Positions 1 to 7,547 of a stretch of DNA of 43,773 bases are shown here, in pieces. Below the pieces are notes generated by a model, which worked only from the letters and a program-made list of their open reading frames with translations, did not search any database and was not told the origin of the DNA. The position numbers and the translations under genes were made by a program. Source of the DNA: Candidatus Faecousia intestinigallinarum (GTDB taxonomy: Bacteria; Bacillota; Clostridia; Oscillospirales; Oscillospiraceae); the NCBI GenBank assembly GCA_018715805.1, contig DVKX01000059.1:1-43773 (forward strand), in the 5' to 3' direction. Each line of letters begins with the position of its first letter. Position 1 is the first letter of the stretch.

Positions 1-136
1 CCGAAAGCGCCACTTCTTCATTTTTTCGCAGTTTTGTCATGGTTCCCGTGGCAATATTCAGATCCTTCCGCAGTGTAGCCGGAGAGATCTCTTTTTCAAT
101 GAGCAGTATCCAAAGCTTTTTATAACTAATCTTCAT
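1..136 (-). CDS. Xre-like HTH regulator, N-terminal part only
   Basis: The reverse strand from an ATG at 136 reads MKISYKKLWILLIEKEIS and continues as a basic helix-turn-helix (STLRK/TGTMTKLRKNEE-like spacing) until it runs off the window edge. About 45 residues are visible. This resembles the short Xre/YozG-type repressors common on Firmicutes mobile elements. A near-consensus promoter with an inverted repeat over its -10 lies directly upstream (179-207), suggesting autoregulation. The codons are AT-richer than in the core genes to the right, consistent with membership of an integrated element extending leftward. The exact family and full length cannot be seen. Confidence 0.6.
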   Translation of the reverse strand, partial: MKISYKKLWILLIEKEISPATLRKDLNIATGTMTKLRKNEEVALS

Positions 137-166
137 AGCACACTCTTTCTGAATCCATCTGCTTAT

Positions 167-207
167 CTTCTCAGTACCAGTATATAGTTGTTTTCCTGAG
201 AAGTCAA
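167..207 (-). promoter_or_regulatory. Promoter with overlapping 8-bp inverted repeat for the HTH gene
   Basis: On the minus strand TTGACT (202-207) and TATACT (179-184) are 17 bp apart. The arms CTTCTCAG (167-174) and CTGAGAAG (196-203) form a perfect inverted repeat that brackets the -10 box and touches the -35 box. This is the geometry expected of an autorepressor operator. Operator function is inferred. Confidence 0.65.
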
Positions 208-250
208 GACAGTAAGTTAATTACAAAACATTTTTTCGCAACTTCTTGCG

Positions 251-271
251 AATGCACACAAAAATGCACAC
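251..271. repeat. Short direct repeat AATGCACAC x2
   Basis: AATGCACAC occurs at 251-259 and again at 263-271, a 12-bp period, between the HTH promoter and the 3' end of the rlmD tail. Direct repeats of this kind close to an integration junction can be recombinase arm sites, but two copies of 9 bp could also be chance. Confidence 0.3.
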
Positions 272-341
272 CTAACTAAAGGAGTTTTCTCCTGGATAGG
301 CGTACCGTTATTCTCATAGAACGAGAAGAAAGAGACAACCA

Positions 342-521
342 TCAAATCATCCCAAAGAACTTCAACGCCTCCATAATCGCCGCTTCCTTTTCTGGTGGAC
401 ATTTCGGCTGTTTGGCATTTTCAGACTTTGGCTTGTTATAGTTCTCCCGCTCAATAATGCCATATTTCTGCTTAACCTGGGCAATGTAGAGGGAAGAAAC
501 CTTCAACCCGGTCTGCTGAAC
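342..521 (-). pseudogene. Out-of-frame C-terminal tail of rlmD (58 codons)
   Basis: Directly after the in-frame stop of rlmD, the minus strand carries 58 sense codons in another frame (518-345, stop 344-342). They read QQTGLKVSSLYIAQVKQKYG and onward to KFFGMI. From memory, this is the usual C-terminal extension of RlmD-type proteins in gut Clostridia, so the frame is meaningful. One missing base around 519-521 (gtg-tt-cag, where gtg-Ntt-cag is expected) separates it from rlmD. It is either a real frameshift or a sequencing error. The tail is AT-richer than the rlmD core. Confidence 0.7.
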
Positions 522-1969
522 ACCCGTTCTTTGATCTGACCATATGTGGCATCCTTCTGGAACCCAGACATATCCATATCCTCTAGCGAGAACTCCACAC
601 GAACCTTCTTCGAGTCGATTTCTCCCTTGGAAAGCAAGACAACCGTCTCAACATGGGCGCAGCGGGGGAAGAGGTCGGCGGCCTGGGCGGTGCGCAGGCA
701 ATAGCCTCGCTCCTTCAGCAGCGCCACGTCCCGCGCCAGGGTAGCAGGATCGCAGGACACATACACTACCCGCTGGGGCGACATCCGGGCGATGGCCTCG
801 ATGGCGGCGGCGTTCAGCCCTTTCCGGGGCGGGTCTACGGTGATGACGTCCGGGCGCAGCCCCCGCTGCTCCAGCGCCAGGGCGGCCTCTCCTGCGTCAC
901 CGCAGAAAAATTCCGCGTTCTCCACATGGTTCCGCCGGGCGTTCTCCCGGGCGTCCTCCACCGCCTGGGGCACTACCTCCACGCCGATGACCCGCCCCGC
1001 GGCCTTGGCCATCACCAGGGTGATGGTTCCCGCACCGCAGTACAAGTCCAGCACGGTGTCCGTTGGCGTGATCTGCGCCAGGGCGATGGCGGCGGCGTAG
1101 AGCCGTTCCGCCTGGGCGTGGTTCACCTGGTAAAAGGAACGGGCGGACAGACGAAAGCGCAGACCGCAGAGAGTATCCATAATATAGCCGGGGCCGTAAA
1201 GCGGAATAAACGTCTCCCCCAAAATGGTGTTGCCCCGGCGGGTGTTCACCGACAGCACCAGACTGGTAAAGCCCGGCACCGCCTGGAGGGCGGCGATCAG
1301 CCGCTTCTCCTGGGGGATTTCCCGGCCATTCACCACCAGGCACACCAGAATCTCGCCGCTCACCGCCCCCCGGCGGACGAAAATATGCCGCAGCAGCCCA
1401 CGGTGGGCGGTTTCGTCGTATACGCTGACGCCGCATTGGTTTACATAATCTATCACGATGTCCTTTACCCGGTCGGCTTCTTCCGGCAGGATCCGGCAGC
1501 GGCTGTTGGCCACCACCTTGTGCGTGCCTGCCTGAAAAAAGCCTGCGTACGCTTTGCCATTCCGCACCGCTACTGGATACTGCGCTTTGTTTCGGTAGCC
1601 ATAGCAGCTGGGGGCGGCTAAAATGGGCATTTCCGCCAGATGTTCGCCGCCGATGCGGTTCAGCGCCTGGCGCACCCGTTCCGCCTTCAAGCGGCACTCC
1701 TCTGCGTAGTCCATATGCCAGAAATCGCATCCGCCGCACAGCTTGGCCACGGGACATTCCCGGTTCCGGCGGTGAGGGGAGCGCTCCAGGATCTCCACAA
1801 TTTTTCCCGCCGCCCAGGTCTTCCCCACTTTTTCAACGCGGATGCGGCAAACTTCCCCGGCAATGGCGTTGGGCACGAACACGGCGCAGCCCTGGATTTT
1901 GGCAATGCCCTGCCCATCGGCGGTATAGTCGGAAATCACCGCTTCATATTGCTTCCCCGGCTCGATCAT
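503..1969 (-). CDS. rlmD: 23S rRNA (uracil-5)-methyltransferase RlmD/RumA, with foreign C-terminus and frameshift
   Basis: The product is a 488-residue SAM-dependent uracil-5 methyltransferase of 23S rRNA. An N-terminal TRAM domain (about 1-60) is followed by the iron-sulfur cysteines C72, C78 and C81 and a later NSRC. A Rossmann SAM site (VLDLYCGAGTITL) and the catalytic-cysteine motif VSCDPATLARD follow. The usual protein ends soon after HVETVVLLS (about 635-660). Here a further ~40 residues (KVRVEFSLEDMDMSG...) use AT-rich codons and stop early at 503, while the remaining 58 codons continue in another frame to 342. The ATG overlaps the stop of the upstream GNAT gene by 4 bp, so the two are co-transcribed. 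The catalytic core is complete, so it is probably active. Confidence 0.9.
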   Translation of the reverse strand: MIEPGKQYEAVISDYTADGQGIAKIQGCAVFVPNAIAGEVCRIRVEKVGKTWAAGKIVEILERSPHRRNRECPVAKLCGGCDFWHMDYAEECRLKAERVRQALNRIGGEHLAEMPILAAPSCYGYRNKAQYPVAVRNGKAYAGFFQAGTHKVVANSRCRILPEEADRVKDIVIDYVNQCGVSVYDETAHRGLLRHIFVRRGAVSGEILVCLVVNGREIPQEKRLIAALQAVPGFTSLVLSVNTRRGNTILGETFIPLYGPGYIMDTLCGLRFRLSARSFYQVNHAQAERLYAAAIALAQITPTDTVLDLYCGAGTITLVMAKAAGRVIGVEVVPQAVEDARENARRNHVENAEFFCGDAGEAALALEQRGLRPDVITVDPPRKGLNAAAIEAIARMSPQRVVYVSCDPATLARDVALLKERGYCLRTAQAADLFPRCAHVETVVLLSKGEIDSKKVRVEFSLEDMDMSGFQKDATYGQIKERVFSRPG

Positions 1970-2442
1970 ACTTCCTCCAAAATGGCTTCCATGCCGATCT
2001 TTTGGGGACGAAGTCCCTGAGAGCGGTAGAAATCCAGAGCGTTTTTGTTATTTGCCCATACGTTCAGCGTTATGCTGCTGCAGCCCTGGCGCTGCGCATA
2101 GCTGCGGGCGTAGTGATAGAGTTGGCTTCCTACATGCTGTCCCCGGCAGGCTTCGTCTACACACAGGTCGTCGATATACAGCGTTTTATAATCTGTGCGC
2201 ACCGGATCGCCGTGTATTTCCTGCAACATGCAGAAGCAGTAGCCCAGCATATGATCCGCCTCCATGGCGGCAAATACCGGGCGGGCAGGATCGGTGAACA
2301 GCCGCGCCAAGGCTGCGGCGTCATATTTCCGTGCTCCGGCGCGGAAGAGATCGGGGCGCGCCTGATGATGGACTTCCCCTACCTGCTCCAGCAGCACCAG
2401 GATCTGGGGAATATCGCCATGATTTGCTTTGCGGATAATCAT
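1966..2442 (-). CDS. GNAT family N-acetyltransferase
   Basis: This 158-residue single-domain GNAT protein probably transfers an acetyl group from acetyl-CoA to an unknown amine. It starts MIIRKANHGDIPQILVLLEQ. The acetyl-CoA pyrophosphate loop is CRGQHVGSQL, preceded by the YIDDLCVDEA strand. The C-terminal part (LNVWANNKNALDFYRSQGL) is the typical final GNAT helix and strand. The gene is first in a two-gene unit with rlmD (ATGA overlap) and has its own promoter at 2472-2500. The substrate cannot be read from the sequence. Confidence 0.85.
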   Translation of the reverse strand: MIIRKANHGDIPQILVLLEQVGEVHHQARPDLFRAGARKYDAAALARLFTDPARPVFAAMEADHMLGYCFCMLQEIHGDPVRTDYKTLYIDDLCVDEACRGQHVGSQLYHYARSYAQRQGCSSITLNVWANNKNALDFYRSQGLRPQKIGMEAILEEV

Positions 2443-2471
2443 GAAAAAGACCTCTTTTCAGTATTTTCTCT

Positions 2472-2500
2472 ATTGTATCATAGTTTTCATCAGGGGTAAA
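2472..2500 (-). promoter_or_regulatory. Promoter of the GNAT-rlmD unit
   Basis: On the minus strand TTTACC (2495-2500) and TACAAT (2472-2477) are separated by 17 bp, about 30 bp ahead of the GNAT start. It is back to back with the radical-SAM promoter at 2508-2536, leaving 7 bp between the two -35 boxes. Confidence 0.65.
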
Positions 2501-2507
2501 GCGGATA

Positions 2508-2536
2508 TTGCCAAGCCGGGGCGGGTGTGGTAAAAT
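2508..2536 (+). promoter_or_regulatory. Promoter of the radical-SAM gene
   Basis: TTGCCA (2508-2513), a 17-bp spacer and TAAAAT (2531-2536). Transcription would start near 2543. That leaves no room for a ribosome site before the ATG at 2551, so it supports the ATG at 2575 as the real start. Confidence 0.65.
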
Positions 2537-2574
2537 GAATCCAAGACGAGATGTTTCCGAAGGAGATTCTGCCG

Positions 2575-3435
2575 ATGCTGCGCTACTCCCCTTGCAACCT
2601 GTGCCCCCGGATGTGCGGCGCTGACCGAACCGGAGGAGAAACCGGCTTCTGCCGCTGCCCGGATACCGCTCTGGTGGCCAAAATCATGCGCCACTACTGG
2701 GAGGAGCCGGTGCTGGCGGGAGCGGGAGGCAGCGGGGCGATTTTTTTCGGGGGCTGTACGCTGGGCTGCCGTTACTGCCAGAACCGCGCCATCAGCGGCC
2801 GGCCGGTGGGGCAGGCCATGGACAGCGCCGCCCTGCGCCGGGTGATGGAAGACCTGATCGCCCAGGGGGCGGAGAATATCGATCTGGTGACCCCCACCCA
2901 GTTCCTGCCCACCATCCTCCCCGCCCTGCGGCCGAAGCTGCCGGTGCCGGTGGTCTATAACTGCGGCGGCTACGAGCGGGCGGAGACGCTGCGGGAATTG
3001 GCGGGTCTGGTGGATATTTACCTCCCCGACCTGAAATACGCCAAGCCCATCCTCGGGAAAGCGCTCTCCGGGGCGAAGGACTACTTCTCTGCGGCCGCCG
3101 GAGCCATCCAGGAAATGCATCGGCAGGTGGGGGATATAATCTGGGATGGGGAAAGGATCAAAAAAGGCGTGCTGATCCGTCATCTGATCCTGCCGGGGCA
3201 GGTGGAGAATACCCTGCGGGTACTGGACTGGATGGGGGAGCATTTTTCGCCGGGGCAGGTGCTGGTGAGCCTGATGCGCCAGTATACCCCCATGCCGGGG
3301 CTTACCGGCCAGCTGGCCAGACGGGTCACGGAGGAGGAATACCAAGCGGCGCTGAGCTGGATGTATCTCAACGGTCTGGAGGGCTTCATCCAGGAGGCCG
3401 GCGCTGCCGACGCTGGATTTATCCCGGATTTTTAG
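2575..3435 (+). CDS. Radical SAM protein, PflA/PflX-like (COG1313 type)
   Basis: This 286-residue radical-SAM enzyme resembles the putative pyruvate formate-lyase activating family PflX. The cluster motif C-x3-C-x2-C is present in GGCTLGCRYCQN. Extra N-terminal cysteines (SPCNLCPRMCG, FCRC) may bind a second metal or cluster. I choose the ATG at 2575 because AGGAG (2561-2565) sits 9 nt before it; the in-frame ATG at 2551 lies only about 8 nt after the predicted transcription start. No glycyl-radical enzyme is nearby, so the target is unknown. The gene is monocistronic, with a new promoter following at 3464. Confidence 0.85.
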   Translation: MLRYSPCNLCPRMCGADRTGGETGFCRCPDTALVAKIMRHYWEEPVLAGAGGSGAIFFGGCTLGCRYCQNRAISGRPVGQAMDSAALRRVMEDLIAQGAENIDLVTPTQFLPTILPALRPKLPVPVVYNCGGYERAETLRELAGLVDIYLPDLKYAKPILGKALSGAKDYFSAAAGAIQEMHRQVGDIIWDGERIKKGVLIRHLILPGQVENTLRVLDWMGEHFSPGQVLVSLMRQYTPMPGLTGQLARRVTEEEYQAALSWMYLNGLEGFIQEAGAADAGFIPDF

Positions 3436-3463
3436 GATTTACAAGCGCTTTACGGTTTTCCCG

Positions 3464-3492
3464 TTGCTCAGCAGGGGGTTTTGGTCTATAAT
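3464..3492 (+). promoter_or_regulatory. Promoter of the HD-HdeD-PPTase-TatD-ABC run
   Basis: TTGCTC (3464-3469), a 17-bp spacer and a consensus TATAAT (3487-3492), 33 bp ahead of the HD-gene start. The genes that follow are nearly gapless to 9529, so this may drive all seven. Confidence 0.7.
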
Positions 3493-3524
3493 AAAGAGGA
3501 ATGCTGTGTTTGAAGGAGATCATT

Positions 3525-4184
3525 ATGACAGTTTACGAGCAATTGCATGCCGACCCGCAGGTGGCCGCCCTGCTGGAAAAGGGCAACGCCGATCTGGGTG
3601 TGCTGGGGTTCACCGATCACTCCATCGCCCACACCACCCTGGTGGCGGAGCGGGCGGCCTACATCCTGCGGAAGCTGGGCTTTTCCGAGCGGGAGCAGGA
3701 ACTGGCGAAAATCGCCGGGCTGCTCCACGACATCGGCAACGCCATCAACCGCACCCACCACGCGGAATACGGCGCGCTGCTGGCGGGGGAGCTGCTCCGG
3801 GACAAGGCGCTGACCCTGACGGAGCGGGTGTGTGTCATGTCCGCCATTGGCAATCATGACGAGTCTACCGGCGGGGCGAAGGATCCGGTCTCCGCAGCGC
3901 TGGTGCTGGCGGATAAGAGCGATGTGCGCCGCAACCGGGTGCGCGCCAAGGAGAAAGAGAAGTTTGACATCCACGACCGGGTGAACTATGCCGTTACCGG
4001 CTCCAGCCTGAAGGTAGATCCGGAGGAGAACAAGATCTCCCTGAATTTGCAGGTGGATGAGCATATCTGCACCATGTATGAATATTTCGATATTTTTCTG
4101 GGGCGGATGATGATGTGCCGGGGCGCGGCGGAGATGCTGGGAGCAAAATTCCGCCTGACGGTGAACGGCGGAAAAGTGCTGTAA
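3525..4184 (+). CDS. HD-domain metal-dependent phosphohydrolase
   Basis: A 219-residue HD-superfamily protein. Metal-ligand candidates are H36 (DHSIAHT), the doublet H68-D69 (GLLHDIGN) and a later aspartate in LVLADKSD. GNHDES lies between them. HD proteins hydrolyse phosphate esters such as nucleotides or signalling nucleotides; this family's substrate is not evident. I use the ATG at 3525 because AAGGAG (3513-3518) precedes it, and the upstream ATG at 3501 lacks a site. It heads a run of seven closely spaced genes. Confidence 0.8.
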   Translation: MTVYEQLHADPQVAALLEKGNADLGVLGFTDHSIAHTTLVAERAAYILRKLGFSEREQELAKIAGLLHDIGNAINRTHHAEYGALLAGELLRDKALTLTERVCVMSAIGNHDESTGGAKDPVSAALVLADKSDVRRNRVRAKEKEKFDIHDRVNYAVTGSSLKVDPEENKISLNLQVDEHICTMYEYFDIFLGRMMMCRGAAEMLGAKFRLTVNGGKVL

Positions 4185-4196
4185 GGAGGGAACGCA

Positions 4197-4754
4197 ATGG
4201 GGCGGGATACAGTAAAATTCCTGTTTCAAAAATGTTTGGGGCCGATTGGCCTGCTGCTGGCGGGGCTGGTGCTGCTGTGCAACCCGGATTTGGGTTCTGC
4301 GGCGGCCGCCGTCATTCTGGGCTGGCTGCTCTCCGGCCTGGGGGCGGCGGGGATCGTGCTGTCTCTGGTGCTGCGGGCGGCGGGGGGCGCGCTGGCTTCC
4401 CTGGCCGGTCTGGTATGCGGCGTGTACATCCTCCGGCATCCCTTGTCTCTGGCGGTGGTGCTGGGCGTCGGCCTGGGGATTTACCTGGGGGTGCAGGGAC
4501 TCAGCGCCCTGCGGGATGGCCTGCGCCTGAAGCGCCTGGGCTATCCCTGGCTGTGGGGCACGGTGCTGGGAGCGGGCATGGTGCTATCTGGCATTGTGCT
4601 GATCTTCTCCCCCCTGATCACCTCCCGGCTGCTGATGACGGCGCTGGGGCTGGGTCTGCTGGTATTGGGCGGACTGCAGTTGGCGGTGCGGCTGTGGGAC
4701 AGAAAATATTTGGAGGAGAACGGCGGGGAGCGGATTATTGATGCCGACGAGTAG
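4197..4754 (+). CDS. HdeD-like (DUF308) membrane protein
   Basis: A 185-residue integral membrane protein with about six hydrophobic segments in three pairs and a charged C-terminus (RLWDRKYLEENGGERIIDADE). The paired-helix pattern and glycine-rich helices match the DUF308/HdeD family, whose E. coli member is linked to acid resistance. The function in Clostridia is unknown. TAAGGAGGG precedes the ATG, 12 bp after the HD gene, and the 3' end overlaps the PPTase gene by 14 bp. Confidence 0.75.
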   Translation: MGRDTVKFLFQKCLGPIGLLLAGLVLLCNPDLGSAAAAVILGWLLSGLGAAGIVLSLVLRAAGGALASLAGLVCGVYILRHPLSLAVVLGVGLGIYLGVQGLSALRDGLRLKRLGYPWLWGTVLGAGMVLSGIVLIFSPLITSRLLMTALGLGLLVLGGLQLAVRLWDRKYLEENGGERIIDADE

Positions 4755-5244
4755 TCTGTGGCTGTGGGGACAGGTTATCCCCCCGGGCAGCACCGGCCAC
4801 GAAGCCGGACGGGCGCTGCTGGAAAAAATGTACCGGGCGTATACCGGGGAGGCGCTGCCGGAAATCGCCGCCGCGCCTGGAGGGAAGCCCTATTTCCCCG
4901 ATGCTCCCCTGCATTTTTCCATATCCCATACCCCGCGCCATGTGTTCTGCGCGCTGAGCCCTCGGCGGGTGGGGGTGGATGCGGAGGAGCTGACGCGGAA
5001 TGTGAAGCTTGCCCTGGCGGAGAAAATTCTCTCCCCCGGGGAGTACGCCCAGTATGTCCGGGCGGAGGATCAGCGGCGGGCGCTGCTCACCTTCTGGGTG
5101 CTGAAAGAGGCGCAGGCCAAATGCACCGGCCGGGGGCTTACAGGCTATCCCAACCAAACCAGCTTTTCTCTGGAGGATCCCAGAGTGACCACGCAAAGCG
5201 GCTGCCTGGTGGCCGTGATGGAGGAGGAGACCGATGCTGTTTGA
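4741..5244 (+). CDS. 4'-phosphopantetheinyl transferase (Sfp/AcpT-like)
   Basis: This 167-residue enzyme would transfer phosphopantetheine from CoA to a serine of a carrier protein. The hallmark motifs are GVDAEEL (magnesium ligands) and FWVLKEAQAK (W-x-x-KE-A). HFSISHTPRHVFCAL is the conserved pre-motif. The ATG at 4741 follows GGGGAG; a TTG three bases earlier is also in frame. It overlaps both neighbours (14 and 11 bp). No polyketide or peptide synthetase lies in the window, so the client may be the fatty-acid ACP or a carrier elsewhere. Confidence 0.85.
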   Translation: MPTSSLWLWGQVIPPGSTGHEAGRALLEKMYRAYTGEALPEIAAAPGGKPYFPDAPLHFSISHTPRHVFCALSPRRVGVDAEELTRNVKLALAEKILSPGEYAQYVRAEDQRRALLTFWVLKEAQAKCTGRGLTGYPNQTSFSLEDPRVTTQSGCLVAVMEEETDAV

Positions 5245-5992
5245 TTCCCATGCCCATATGGACGACCGGGCGTTTGACGCTGACCGGGCGGCGCTGCTTT
5301 CCAGCCTGCCGGGGAAAGGCGTGGGGCTGCTGATGAATCCCGGGTGCAGCCTGAGCTCCTCCCGCAGCGCCATCGCGCTGGCGGAGCAATACGATTATAT
5401 CTACGCCGCAGTCGGCTCTCACCCGGACGCGGCGGCGGAGGTGGACGAAGGGGTGCTGGCGGAATACCGCGTCCTTTGCCGCCATCCGAAGGTAAAGGCC
5501 ATCGGGGAGATCGGCCTGGATTACCACTATGAGGACGTGCCCCGGGCGCGGCAGCAGGAAGCCTTCCGGGCACAGCTGGCGCTGGCGCGGGAGGCGGGGC
5601 TGCCCGTCATTGTCCACCAGCGGGACGCCCACCAGGACGCCATGGCCATCCTCCGGGAGTTTCCGGAGGTGAACGGGGTGTTCCACTGCTACTCCGGCTC
5701 GCCGGAGATGGCGCGGCAGCTGGTGGAAATGGGGTGGTATATTGGTTTTACCGGGGTGCTGACCTTCAAAAATGCCCGTAAGGCGGTGGAGACTGCCGCC
5801 AGTATCCCCTTGGAGCGGATACTCCTGGAGACGGACTGCCCCTATATGGCGCCGGAGCCATTTCGGGGCAGGCGGAACGACCCCAGCTACCTTTACCGCA
5901 TGGCGGAGCGGCTGGGGCAGATCCGGGGCATCTCCCCGGAGGCGGCGGCCGACGCCACCATGGAAAACGCCAGAAGGCTGTACCGCCTGTAG
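5234..5992 (+). CDS. tatD: TatD family metal-dependent hydrolase
   Basis: A 252-residue amidohydrolase-fold protein of the TatD DNase family, with 3'-5' exonuclease activity in characterised members. The metal-binding signatures are visible: DSHAH (H6, H8), GEIGLDYHY, VIVHQRDAH, FHCYSG and the late LLETDCPYMAP. It starts 11 bp inside the PPTase gene, and GGAGGAG lies in the coding region just before the ATG. Length and motifs are normal. Confidence 0.9.
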   Translation: MLFDSHAHMDDRAFDADRAALLSSLPGKGVGLLMNPGCSLSSSRSAIALAEQYDYIYAAVGSHPDAAAEVDEGVLAEYRVLCRHPKVKAIGEIGLDYHYEDVPRARQQEAFRAQLALAREAGLPVIVHQRDAHQDAMAILREFPEVNGVFHCYSGSPEMARQLVEMGWYIGFTGVLTFKNARKAVETAASIPLERILLETDCPYMAPEPFRGRRNDPSYLYRMAERLGQIRGISPEAAADATMENARRLYRL

Positions 5993-6020
5993 CGGCTCGC
6001 CGGCAGAGAGAGGAGACGCC

Positions 6021-7547
6021 ATGGAAGCGATTGTCGAATTTTCTCATATCACCATGGATTTTCCCGGAGTGCGCGCCAATGACGACGTGTCTCTTTCCAT
6101 TCGGAGGGGGGAGATCTTCGCCCTGGTGGGGGAAAACGGCGCGGGAAAATCCACCTTGATGAACATACTTTACGGCATCCACACCCCTACGGCGGGCAGC
6201 GTGACCATTCACGGCAAGCCCGTGGTTCGATTTGACCCCAAGGCGGCCATCGCCGCCGGGGTGGGCATGGTGCACCAGCATTTCATGCTGGTGCCCAGCT
6301 TTACAGTAACGGAAAATATCGTCCTGAGCCGGGAGCCCAGGAAGGGTATATTCTGCGACCGGCGGGAAGCCCGGCGGCAGGTGGAAGCCCTGAGCCGGGA
6401 ATACGGCCTGGAGGTGGAACCGGACAGCCGGGTGCGGGATCTCAGCGTGGGGCAGCAGCAGCGGGTGGAGATCCTGAAAACCCTGTACCGGGGGGCGGAG
6501 ATCCTGATTCTGGACGAGCCCACTGCCGTCCTTACCCCCCAGGAGACCAACGAGCTTTTTACGGTGCTCCGCCGAGTGGTGCGGGAGCGGGGTATGACGG
6601 TGATCCTCATTACCCATAAGCTGTACGAGGTCGCCGCCGTCTCCCAACGGGTGGGCGTCATGCGCCGGGGACGGCTGGTGGGCGTGGCGGATACCGCCTC
6701 CGTGAGCCAGCGGCAGTTGGCGGGGATGATGGTGGGGCGGGAGATGCAGCCCACCGCCCCCCGGCAGCCCCTCCGGCTGGGGGAGGAGAAAGTCCATATT
6801 CAGAATCTTTGCGTGGCCAATTCCCGGGGGCTGCCCGCAGTGCGGGATCTGTCCCTGACCCTGCGCGCCGGGGAGATATTGGGCATTGCCGCTGTGGAGG
6901 GCAACGGCCAGAGCGAGCTGCTGGAGGCCATCGCCGGAATGCGGCCGTTCCAGGGGGAGATCCAGGTGAACGGACGCAGCATCCGGGGACTTTCCCCGGG
7001 TCAGGTGCGGTCACTGGGACTTGCCCATGTGCCGGAGGATCGCCTGCGCACCGGCGTGGATCCGGAGGCCAGCGTGGCGGAGAACCTGGTGGCGGGGCGG
7101 CACAGAGCGCCGCGCTTTGCCCGCTTCGGCGTCCATCTGCGGAAGAAGGCCATCCGAGAATACGCGGAGGGGCTGTACCGGGCGTTCGACATCCGGGGCG
7201 CCGGGGCGGACACAGAGGCGGGGAGCCTCTCCGGCGGCAATATGCAGAAGACGGTCATCGCCCGGGAGATGTCCGCCGGGGCGGAGGTGCTGCTCATTGC
7301 CCAGCCCACCCGGGGCGTGGATATTGGCGCGGTGGAGTTTATCCACAGCCAGATTCTCGCCCAGCGGGACGGCGGCGCGGCGATCCTCCTCTCCAGCGCG
7401 GATCTGGACGAAATACTGACCCTGTCCGACCGGATCATCACTCTTTATGAGGGGCGCGTCACCGGGGAGTATACCGGGGAATTTTCCAAGACGGAGCTTG
7501 GTCTGGGCATGACCGGCGGCGGAAAGGAGGCAACCCATGAAGCGTAG
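6021..7547 (+). CDS. Nucleoside-type ABC importer, double ATPase (NupO/YufO-like)
   Basis: A 508-residue fused ATPase of the BMP/sugar-nucleoside importer class. Half 1 has an intact Walker A (GENGAGKST, 37-45), signature LSVGQQQRVE (141-150) and Walker B ILILDE. Half 2 has a degenerate P-loop (VEGNGQSELL, no GKS) but an LSGGNMQK signature, as is normal for this family. The ATG at 6021 follows AGAGAGGAG. It overlaps the first permease by 11 bp. No substrate-binding lipoprotein gene accompanies it. Nucleoside specificity is inferred from family resemblance. Confidence 0.85.
   Translation: MEAIVEFSHITMDFPGVRANDDVSLSIRRGEIFALVGENGAGKSTLMNILYGIHTPTAGSVTIHGKPVVRFDPKAAIAAGVGMVHQHFMLVPSFTVTENIVLSREPRKGIFCDRREARRQVEALSREYGLEVEPDSRVRDLSVGQQQRVEILKTLYRGAEILILDEPTAVLTPQETNELFTVLRRVVRERGMTVILITHKLYEVAAVSQRVGVMRRGRLVGVADTASVSQRQLAGMMVGREMQPTAPRQPLRLGEEKVHIQNLCVANSRGLPAVRDLSLTLRAGEILGIAAVEGNGQSELLEAIAGMRPFQGEIQVNGRSIRGLSPGQVRSLGLAHVPEDRLRTGVDPEASVAENLVAGRHRAPRFARFGVHLRKKAIREYAEGLYRAFDIRGAGADTEAGSLSGGNMQKTVIAREMSAGAEVLLIAQPTRGVDIGAVEFIHSQILAQRDGGAAILLSSADLDEILTLSDRIITLYEGRVTGEYTGEFSKTELGLGMTGGGKEATHEA

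Noticed and set aside
217-402. Minus-strand 61-codon open frame next to the rlmD tail
   Set aside because: It overlaps the conserved out-of-frame rlmD tail in another frame, has no ribosome site and resembles nothing.
653-1621. Long plus-strand open frame opposite rlmD
   Set aside because: It is antisense to a clear methyltransferase gene; long shadow frames are expected in GC-rich DNA.
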